A stretch of 64,000 nucleotides of DNA from Kumtagia sp963839725 (GTDB lineage: Bacteria; Pseudomonadota; Alphaproteobacteria; Rhizobiales; Rhizobiaceae): the NCBI GenBank assembly GCA_963839725.1, contig CAWIWT010000022.1, forward strand, positions 1-64,000, given 5' to 3'. The notes beneath the pieces are model-generated. The model did not search any database. It was not told where the DNA came from and saw nothing but the letters and a program-made list of their open reading frames with translations. The position numbers and the translations under genes were made by a program. Shown here in pieces: positions 25,826-35,680 of the stretch (its first letter is position 1; the number at the start of each line of letters is the position of its first letter).

Positions 25826-26695
25826 CTATCCAAACGTGCGCGCGACCTTCGTATCGGTCCTGGCAAACACCTCATCCGGCACGAAGAAGTCGCCCACAAG
25901 CGGACCTTTCGCGCCGGGCGCGTAGATGGAGAAATCCGTAACCCCTTCCGTCCGCAGGACTTCCTCGTCGATGTAGAAATTGCCCGTCGTCTCGCGCGAT
26001 GGCCGATTGACGATCGCATGGGCCGCATCCGCCATGATCGCCGGCGAACGGCTCACCGAGGCCATGGTCTTCCCGCCCAAAATGTTCCTCACGGCAGCAG
26101 TGTCAATCGCCGTCAGCGGCCACAGCGAGTTGACCGCAATGCCGTCCCTCGCGAACTCCGCGCTCATGCCCAGCGTGCACATCGACATGCCGAACTTGGC
26201 CATAGTGTACGCAACATGGCCTTTGAACCATTTCGCCTTCATGTCCAGCGGCGGCGCCAGATTCAAAATGTGAGGGTTGGCGGCTAACTTCAAATGCGGA
26301 ATGCACATTTTCGAGACGAGGAATGTCCCACGGGTATTGATCTGGTGCATCAGGTCATAGCGCTTCATGTCGGTTTCCAGCGTACCGGTAAGCTGGATCG
26401 CGCTGGCATTGTTGACGCAGATGTCAATTCCGCCGAAGGCCTCGACCGTCTTCGCCACCGCTTCGGCCACCTGCGCTTCCTCGCGAATGTCGCAGAGCAC
26501 GGCAAGCGCCTTGCCGCCGGCCGCCTCGATCTCCGCCGCCGCCGTGTGAATGGTGCCCGGCAGCTTGGGATGCGGCTTGTCGGTCTTGGCAGCGATGGTG
26601 ACGTGAGCGCCGTCGCGCGCCGCCCTGAGCGCGATGGCAAGACCGATGCCACGCGACCCACCGGAGATGAACAGCGTCTTTCCTTTGAGCGACAT
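25826..26695 (-). CDS. SDR family oxidoreductase (HSDL2-like)
   Basis: The 289-residue protein is a short-chain dehydrogenase/reductase. The cofactor loop is SGGSRGIGLAIALRAA at residue 10, followed by VTIAAKTDKPHPKLPGTIHT, which is typical of the HSDL2-like subgroup. The NNAS motif and the active-site YTMAK (Y and K of the YxxxK pair) are present. The usual catalytic serine is less clear: the segment before it reads LNLAPPLDM. The C-terminus lacks the SCP2 lipid-binding domain of eukaryotic HSDL2. It probably acts in the cytoplasm on fatty or isoprenoid alcohols or ketones, with NAD(P). The ATG 26695 follows GGAGGCGGGA on the minus strand. Confidence 0.88.
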   Translation of the reverse strand: MSLKGKTLFISGGSRGIGLAIALRAARDGAHVTIAAKTDKPHPKLPGTIHTAAAEIEAAGGKALAVLCDIREEAQVAEAVAKTVEAFGGIDICVNNASAIQLTGTLETDMKRYDLMHQINTRGTFLVSKMCIPHLKLAANPHILNLAPPLDMKAKWFKGHVAYTMAKFGMSMCTLGMSAEFARDGIAVNSLWPLTAIDTAAVRNILGGKTMASVSRSPAIMADAAHAIVNRPSRETTGNFYIDEEVLRTEGVTDFSIYAPGAKGPLVGDFFVPDEVFARTDTKVARTFG

Positions 26696-26921
26696 TCCCG
26701 CCTCCTCGATGCATTGCTTGTCTTGTGGCTGCGAAAACCAAGCCCCGCAAGAGCCGAAAGGGCTCCCTCGCGTAAGCCCTCAGGGTCGCAGCCAGCTGCA
26801 CCGCACACCATTTTCCCCGATTAGCCCTCGGCGGCGCGCGAGCCTTCGCGCCGCGACGGTGTGGAACCCTACTCCCCTCCACGCGTTGGGGCACTCGTGC
26901 ATCAGCAGGAGTGTCTGAACC

Positions 26922-27686
26922 ATGACCACAACGTTTCCGAACGAATCCATCGAGCATCGCGCCGCGCGCAATCAGCTTCTGGAGGCGGAGATCAAGCTGC
27001 GCCGCGCCATGGAAGCGGTTGCGCAAGCCCGCCGCGCACTACCGCCCGGCGGATTGGTGCCCCAGGACTATGCTTTCGACGGTCTCGACGCCGGCGGCAA
27101 GCCGGCGAAGATCAAGCTGTCGGACCTGTTCGCGCCGGACACGGATTCGTTGATCGTCTACAACTTCATGTTCCCGCGCTATTCCCGCGATGATCGGCCG
27201 AAACCAGCAAGCGGCGAGACGGCGAAGCTGGCGATCCAGCAAGGTCCCTGCCCATCATGCACCGCGCTGCTCGACCAGCTCGACGGTGCGGCGGGACATC
27301 TGGACGCCGCAGGTTTCAACTTCGTCGTCATTGCCAAGGCGCCGCTGGAGCGCTTGACCACATTTGGCCGCGAGCGCGGCTGGACACGGCTGAGGCTGCT
27401 ATCCTCCGCCGGCAACGACTTCAAGCGCGACTTCCACGCTGAGAACAAGGAGGGCGAGCAGATGCCCATGGTCACCGTCTTTCATCGCGCCGCAGACGGC
27501 ATCCGTCACTTCTGGAGTTCGGAAATGCTCTACGAGCCGACAGAGCCCGGCCAGGATCCGCGCCACGCCGGCCTGATCGAGCCGCTATGGAACCTCATGG
27601 ACCTGACGCGCGAGGGCCGTCCGGACTGGGACGAGCAGCTCCAGTACGAACGCCGCGACGACGCCAAGGCCGGCAAGGCAGCCTGA
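26922..27686 (+). CDS. DUF899 family thioredoxin-like protein
   Basis: The 254-residue protein belongs to the DUF899 family, thioredoxin-fold proteins of unknown function. Visible are the helical N-terminus (ARNQLLEAEIKLRRAMEAVA), ALPPGGLVPQDYAFDG, the IVYNFMFPRYSRDD strand region, a CPSC pair inside GPCPSCTALLDQLDGAA, and the ending HAGLIEPLWNLMDLTREGRP. The Cys pair could be redox-active as in thioredoxin. No signal peptide is seen, so it acts in the cytoplasm. It is divergent from the SDR gene and convergent with a decayed LysM segment. Confidence 0.88.
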   Translation: MTTTFPNESIEHRAARNQLLEAEIKLRRAMEAVAQARRALPPGGLVPQDYAFDGLDAGGKPAKIKLSDLFAPDTDSLIVYNFMFPRYSRDDRPKPASGETAKLAIQQGPCPSCTALLDQLDGAAGHLDAAGFNFVVIAKAPLERLTTFGRERGWTRLRLLSSAGNDFKRDFHAENKEGEQMPMVTVFHRAADGIRHFWSSEMLYEPTEPGQDPRHAGLIEPLWNLMDLTREGRPDWDEQLQYERRDDAKAGKAA

Positions 27687-27946
27687 GGCGTCCAGACCCT
27701 GATCGGCACCTTCAGCTCCTGCCCGACAAAAATGCGGTTGGGATCGCTGATGGTGAGCGGATTAGCGCGTACGATGCGCGTAAACAGCGCCGGATCGCCA
27801 TAGTGCTCGCGCACGATCTTCGACAGCGGCGACCACGCGGTGGACGCGGAAGCGGCCCGAAGATCACCGGCACGATCGCCTTGTTGATCTCCGAACCGTC
27901 GGCTGGGCGCGGCCCTGATCGCCACTCCACAGTCGCCAGGCAACAT
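27687..27946 (-). pseudogene. remnant of a LysM-domain protein
   Basis: On the minus strand a segment reads PLSKIVREHYGDPALFTRIVRANPL followed shortly by IFVGQELKVP, which matches the core of a LysM domain, a peptidoglycan-binding module of about 45 residues. The residues just before it lie in another frame (SEINKAIVPVIFGPLP), and after KVP the frame runs on without a stop into the opposite-strand DUF899 gene. There is no start codon with a ribosome binding site for a complete protein. It is best read as the degraded end of a larger LysM protein. Confidence 0.5.
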
Positions 27947-27983
27947 ATCCGGCCGATGGATTCAGCTCACTGCGACATTGACC

Positions 27984-28301
27984 TTAGATTTGGCGCACGC
28001 TCTGGAACTGGCCGTTGGGGCCGAAATTGCATTGGAATGTGCCGGCGGTATCGCCTGTCACCGTCGAATCCCACGTTCCGCGGACTGTCGTTCCACTCGC
28101 AGTTGTCACCGGATTGTCAGTCGAAAGCTGCTCTAGGCTCGGACCAAGCTGCTTCGATGCTTGAGCGCGGCAGAAGTCGGCCATCTGCCCTGCGGCGACA
28201 CTCGGACCGGGAGTGGAGGAAGAACTGCTCGATCCTCCCGAACTCTGGCACGCGGAAAGGGCCAGCAACGCGATGGCAGCGATTGAAAGGTGTTTGCTCA
28301 T
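27984..28301 (-). CDS. small lipoprotein of unknown function
   Basis: The 105-residue protein has a lipoprotein signal (MSKHLSIAAIALLALSAC, lipobox LSAC, Cys 18), so the mature protein should be lipid-anchored. A serine-rich linker (SSGGSSSSSSTPGPS) leads to a small domain with one Cys in MADFCRAQASKQ and one in GTFQCNFGPNGQF, which may form a disulphide in the periplasm. The ATG at 28301 follows AGGGGACCTGAC, a strong ribosome binding site. No specific function can be assigned; small domains of this look occur in many rhizobial lipoproteins. Confidence 0.7.
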   Translation of the reverse strand: MSKHLSIAAIALLALSACQSSGGSSSSSSTPGPSVAAGQMADFCRAQASKQLGPSLEQLSTDNPVTTASGTTVRGTWDSTVTGDTAGTFQCNFGPNGQFQSVRQI

Positions 28302-28501
28302 GTCAGGTCCCCTGTGAGCCGGTTGAAGTTTGGCGGCAAATGACTTGAACGAATGGTTGCCCGGACCGTGCGGCTTCGCATTCCCGGATCGTCGTCAGCG
28401 ACTCGGCGCTGCACGATTCCGAACGGATCACTCCTAGCTTGCCCATAAGGTGAGCCGAAATAACCAGCCGGTATATTGAACTTTGGGGAGGGCTTATTCA
28501 A
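28298..28501 (-). CDS. possible small protein coupled to the lipoprotein gene
   Basis: A 67-codon frame ends in a TGA that overlaps the ATG of the lipoprotein gene (ATGA on the minus strand), an arrangement seen in translationally coupled pairs. The product is basic and polar, with no signal peptide or recognised domain. The overlap could be chance, and the lipoprotein has its own strong ribosome binding site inside this frame. I include it as a weak candidate. Confidence 0.25.
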   Translation of the reverse strand: MNKPSPKFNIPAGYFGSPYGQARSDPFGIVQRRVADDDPGMRSRTVRATIRSSHLPPNFNRLTGDLT

Positions 28502-28729
28502 CAGAGGCCCTCCGCAATCGACTCCGGCTCCACCGCAAGTTTACATCAGGTTTTTCAGGATGCCGCGGTACAGGTAGTGACTGACGCGCAGGCGAGTAGC
28601 CGCTTGAAACGACTTGTGGGGAGAGGTTAGGGGTAGCGGTATCGTCTTCATACGATTGTACTTGGCTTGCAGCCACGCAGGTCAGTTGCATCCGAACAGC
28701 GACCTCTCCACCTCGCCCTCCCCCACCAG
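28502..28729. other. intergenic region without recognised gene
   Basis: No coding sequence or strong palindrome was seen between the Cys-rich protein gene and the small coupled frame. It should hold the promoter of the lipoprotein unit on the minus strand. Confidence 0.25.
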
Positions 28730-29116
28730 TCACTCGGTGGCTTCCAAGCTATTTGTGCTCTCGGCAAAAGCCTCCATTGCCCTTGCCGGCAGGCGCTGCG
28801 GCCGGAAATTCCCAAGCGAGCCTTCGCTGAAGAATATCTGTTCGATATCCTTGCGGTCGACGCTAAGCAGCAGTTGATGGATGGCGCTGACCATTAATTT
28901 GGCCTCGCGTGAGAACGGCCCGTCGCAACAGAAGCCATGTTCGAAGGCTCGGCAGGTGCGGTCCTTGTTGCAGTCGGATCGCGGGCAATATTGCGGCAGG
29001 TCGTCCAGCGTCGAGGCCAGCGACACCGCCAACTGGGTGACCCTGGTGAGCGCTTCCTTGCAGCCGGGGTTCAACAGCTCTTCCAGATCGGGCTCCTGCT
29101 GCTTCTTTCTCGCCAT
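28730..29116 (-). CDS. Cys-rich small protein of unknown function
   Basis: The 128-residue protein is cytoplasmic by appearance, with a charged N-terminus (MARKKQQEPDLEELLNPGCKEAL). It contains a tight group of cysteines, CPRSDCNKDRTCRAFEHGFCC (residues about 44-64), that could bind a metal ion or an iron-sulphur cluster. The remaining sequence is helical and ends in a Ser/Glu-rich tail. The ATG at 29116 follows GAAAGGAAACACCC. I do not recognise a family. Conserved spacing of the Cys group would be the first thing to look at in homologues. Confidence 0.65.
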   Translation of the reverse strand: MARKKQQEPDLEELLNPGCKEALTRVTQLAVSLASTLDDLPQYCPRSDCNKDRTCRAFEHGFCCDGPFSREAKLMVSAIHQLLLSVDRKDIEQIFFSEGSLGNFRPQRLPARAMEAFAESTNSLEATE

Positions 29117-29735
29117 GGGTGTTTCCTTTCATTCAGGGTGCGCGGAGGCGCGACGGATGCGTTCCCCGGCTTTCGAAGCCCGGGTTAGCGAGTGTGGGAG
29201 ACGGCGCATGGCATTGCGCCTTGTAAGGTATAGTTTAGTGACGCTTCGCCATGCGCCGCCGGCATGCTTCCCCAACAACCAAACCCGGCCGAGTTAACGG
29301 CTCGCGAGCTTGATCCGGGGCCGGGTCTAGGCTGCGGGGGATCACCCCAAACCACGCTAACCGTTGCGTGGCCGGCCCGGTGCCACACTTGCCTGGATGC
29401 CGGTTGTACACCCGTTCCCACAAGCAAGCTGCTATGGCGGAGAATACGCGAGAAAGCGCTGGTGGGAATAAAGTCTCCTGCCAAAGATGCTGACAAGGGT
29501 GTCGTTTCAATTGGTTAGAGGAGAGAGTTGCCAGATTCTATTCCCGGTGGCGGGTGCGCCGTTGCTCGACACCCTCTCCGCCTCGCCTCGACAAGCTCAG
29601 GGCTCGCCACCTCTCCCCAGAGAGGGGCGAGGTGCCGAGCGCAGCGAGGCGCAGAGGGGAGTGATCTCATCTAGCAGTGCGCACAACTCCCGCATGGAAT
29701 CCAGTTTGCGGATGAGGAGGGAAATCGCCAATTCC
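29117..29735. repeat. intergenic region with a palindromic repeat
   Basis: This 619-base gap has no convincing gene. At 29608-29634 the sequence CACCTCTCCCC / GGGGCGAGGTG forms a hairpin with a short loop and one mismatch, in a GC-rich stretch that also contains GAGCGCAGCGAGGCGCAGAGGGGAG. It resembles the short repeated palindromes of Mesorhizobium intergenic DNA. It lies downstream of the minus-strand secreted-protein gene, where it could act as a transcript end. Confidence 0.45.
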
Positions 29736-30167
29736 CTACTCCCAGACCAGTATCTCGGCCATTTCCGGGTCGGCCCGGAACTCCGCCGCATTGGCGCAGG
29801 CGGCGCTGACATCGTCCGACATCGCCGCCAGGTCGCCGCCCAGCAGCATGCCGTAGATCACCAGCAGATGCTTGTCGTGGTAGGCCTTCTGCGCGTCGGT
29901 CATCTTGGCGGCATCCGCCGGTGCAAGCTTGTCGAACGACTTCGTAAACTTCGCCTCGTCGAGGTTGAACCCCTCGCAAGCCGCCGCGATCGCCGCCTGA
30001 TGGGAGATCAGCTGCAGCGTCGTCACCTGCTTGGGCGTCAGGGCGTTTTCCAGCATGTCGATGGCGTGCAGGCGCACGAAGCTGCTCCGCGGGTCGTCGG
30101 CAAGCGCCGGCGCGTTGCCGAGAACCGCCGCGGCAAATCCCAATGCCAGGATTTTCCAGGTTTTCAT
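29736..30167 (-). CDS. secreted helical protein of unknown function
   Basis: From ATG 30167 (after GAGGAGTTTGACC) the 143-residue product starts with a classical signal peptide (MKTWKILALGFAAAVLGNAPALA-D), so it is exported to the periplasm. The mature part is helical with two cysteines (AACEGFN and SAACANA) that may pair. The frame is open eight codons further upstream, but the ribosome binding site favours 30167. No family was recognised. It lies 20 bases after the His-rich secreted protein gene on the same strand and is probably co-transcribed with it. Confidence 0.65.
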   Translation of the reverse strand: MKTWKILALGFAAAVLGNAPALADDPRSSFVRLHAIDMLENALTPKQVTTLQLISHQAAIAAACEGFNLDEAKFTKSFDKLAPADAAKMTDAQKAYHDKHLLVIYGMLLGGDLAAMSDDVSAACANAAEFRADPEMAEILVWE

Positions 30168-30187
30168 GGTCAAACTCCTCGCTCGGG

Positions 30188-30559
30188 TCAAAATACGCGG
30201 TAGGTCCAGCTCGGCAGGAACAGGCCGGCATTGTCGTAGCAGGCGCGGTCGCGTGGATAGCAGATCACCCCGCGAGCCGGGCTGAACGGCGCTGCCGGCG
30301 GGTAATAGGCCGGCACGGGTATGTACTGGTCGCGGTGGTGGTGATGATGCGACGAGGCCGAAAGAGCCGCAGCACCGAGCACAATGCCGCCGGCGACGAT
30401 TGCCGCAGCGGTGTCGTCATGGTGGTGGGCAAAGCCCGGAGCCGTCGTTGAAAGGGCGAGCAAACCCGCCAATGCATGCCGCCCAAGAGTGGGAAGCGGC
30501 TTTAGGACAAACGAATTGCACGAAGACAACAACATCGGTTTGAGTTTCGTTCCGCGCAT
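30188..30559 (-). CDS. small His-rich exported protein
   Basis: The 123-residue product has a long basic N-terminus and a hydrophobic segment (HALAGLLALSTTAPGFA) consistent with a signal peptide. It then has HHHDDTAAA, a second hydrophobic stretch (AAIVAGGIVLGAAALSA) and SSHHHHHRDQ, followed by a Tyr/Pro-rich end with two cysteines. The clusters of histidines around a membrane-like segment suggest metal binding in the envelope, but this is inference. The ATG at 30559 follows AGAGGTGGACG, a strong ribosome binding site. It is first in a two-gene unit with the secreted helical protein. Confidence 0.6.
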   Translation of the reverse strand: MRGTKLKPMLLSSCNSFVLKPLPTLGRHALAGLLALSTTAPGFAHHHDDTAAAIVAGGIVLGAAALSASSHHHHHRDQYIPVPAYYPPAAPFSPARGVICYPRDRACYDNAGLFLPSWTYRVF

Positions 30560-30671
30560 CGTCCACCTCTCTGAATTTTGGGTTCGGAAACGAGAGTATT
30601 CCGGGAACTGTAAGGCTGCAACGCGGAAGGGGACGCGACACGGAAAGACAATCCGGCCGGAAGATAGAGTA

Positions 30672-30953
30672 TCAGGCCGCGTGAGCGACTGCCTCGAGAG
30701 GGGTGACCGCCGCGACGACCGCGTCTGACGAGGCGTCTAAAAACTCCGTATCCTGCCGCAACTCATCGAGCGAACGCGGCTGTGGCCTGGCACCCATCCA
30801 GTCCTCGAAGGCGAAGCCAAGTGCGACCCCTGCCTCGTGCAAGGCTTCATCAAGCGTATCGGCAACGGCGATGACGCCCGGAACGTCGGGAAACGAAACG
30901 CCGTAACCACTGTCGGCATCCTTGTGGATCAGCGCGATATAGTGCGTCCCCAT
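30672..30953 (-). CDS. hicB: HicB family antitoxin
   Basis: The 93-residue product begins at ATG 30953 with the HicB fold: YIALIHKDADSGYGVSFPDVPGVIAVADTLDEALHEA, a partial RNase-H-like domain. HicB proteins bind and block the HicA mRNA interferase and often repress their own operon. No C-terminal ribbon-helix-helix or HTH domain is evident, which is common in short HicB forms. It lies just after the broken hicA frame, separated by two bases. With the toxin frameshifted, the antitoxin may be an orphan. Confidence 0.8.
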   Translation of the reverse strand: MGTHYIALIHKDADSGYGVSFPDVPGVIAVADTLDEALHEAGVALGFAFEDWMGARPQPRSLDELRQDTEFLDASSDAVVAAVTPLEAVAHAA

Positions 30954-30955
30954 GC

Positions 30956-31146
30956 TCAATCCTTGCTCCAACCCGCTTGACGATAGATCGACCGGGCCGT
31001 GCCCTCTGGAATGTCTTTGCGCGATGCGTCACAACGACCCTACCGCACCCGGCATGCCTGAACTTGTGATGCGAACCACGCACCGAAATCAGGACGAAGC
31101 CATCGGCCTCGAGCCTACGAATGATATCGCGACTGTTCTTCAGCAT
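30956..31146 (-). pseudogene. hicA: HicA family mRNA interferase toxin, frameshifted near 31022
   Basis: From ATG 31146 the frame gives NSRDIIRRLEADGFVLISVRGSHHKFRH, the HicA fold with the catalytic histidine in GSHHKF. It reads RVVVTHRAK and then derails. Another frame gives KDIPEGTARSIYRQAGWSKD, the natural HicA C-terminus, ending at a TGA (30956-30958) directly before hicB. Adding one base, for example a C to make CATCCGCGC (His-Pro-Arg), restores a 63-residue protein. The intact toxin would cleave mRNA; this copy is probably inactive. The hicA-hicB order and spacing are typical of the operon. Confidence 0.75.
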
Positions 31147-31152
31147 CAAATA

Positions 31153-34632
<3,480 letters not shown>

Positions 34633-34826
34633 ATTTTCGCGATCCGTCGGCTGTCTGCGCAAGAAGCCCGGCGGAACGGTCCGGCCGGGCGGCAGCAAGA
34701 TTCTGATGTCAGGCTAGGCGGGCCTTATAGGGAAGAGTTTTCCCCTATGTAACCCCGAAAATGCAGCTGCAGTGCCTTGTCCCGCGTTGATGCGTTCGAG
34801 ATGATGATAGTGGGAGGAAGACGGCC

Positions 34827-35438
34827 ATGTGGTCGAGACTGCCGGGCGCGAGCATACTCGCCGCAGCGATGCTGGTGGCGGGCCCGGCCGATGCTTGGCT
34901 CCTCTACCCGGATCGCGGCAATCCGACCCTCACAATCGTGGAAATCGAGAAATCGACAGGGGAAACGGTGGCGATCTCCGCCCTGCCCGTGCCTTTTGCC
35001 TCAGCGCCCGAGTCGGAGCGGAGAAATCCGGTTTTCCTCTGGAACTACGAGCGCCTCGCCGATGCACAAGCGTTCTTCCTCGTGGACGAGAGGGGAACGG
35101 GCAGGTTTCAGCTCGATTTCGCCGCACGCGAGCAGTCGCAGGACCTGAGATTTGGGGCTGTCGTGGTGATGATCGGAAACGACGATACGGCGCTGCACGC
35201 ATTTTATGCCCGGGCTGACCTCACCAAGGGAGCGTTCCCGGATGGCACGCGTCAGCACCAGATCATTTTTTCGATCGATCGCCCGCCGCGCTGGTGGGAC
35301 GGCGTCACCAAGATCGCCTTCTTCAAGATGACCTATTACCCAATCCAGAACCTGGATGATGCAGCTGTCTGGCAGGCAATGCACCGCGCCGTGGAACACG
35401 TCACCAAAGGCCGGGGATCGGAGCAAATTGAGAAGTAG
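34827..35438 (+). CDS. secreted protein of unknown function
   Basis: The 203-residue protein has a signal peptide (MWSRLPGASILAAAMLVAGPADA, cleavage near residue 23). The mature domain is rich in beta strands and aromatic residues (FLWNYERLADAQAFFLVDE, IFSIDRPPRWWDGVTKIAFF) and has no cysteines. The ATG at 34827 follows GGAGGAAGACGGCC. It is divergent from carB. I do not recognise a family; it looks like a periplasmic protein conserved only in rhizobia. Confidence 0.7.
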   Translation: MWSRLPGASILAAAMLVAGPADAWLLYPDRGNPTLTIVEIEKSTGETVAISALPVPFASAPESERRNPVFLWNYERLADAQAFFLVDERGTGRFQLDFAAREQSQDLRFGAVVVMIGNDDTALHAFYARADLTKGAFPDGTRQHQIIFSIDRPPRWWDGVTKIAFFKMTYYPIQNLDDAAVWQAMHRAVEHVTKGRGSEQIEK

Positions 35439-35680
35439 GTCCGCTCGGTATGTTACCGGGAGCGGATTTGTTTTGCGGCGAATCCCCGCATTCGCTGGTT
35501 GGTCAGCCAGTGCACCTTTTCCCCAATTTCGCACTGATAATCATAGTCTTGACAGGCCGCAGCTACGCGCGCATGCCGGCTGAGTGTTGTACCAGAGCAT
35601 TGATTCTGACAACGCCTGTGCAGCCTTCGAGAACATGGTGCACAATTATTTGCCGGCGATAGCTTCAATTTAAGATTCGC

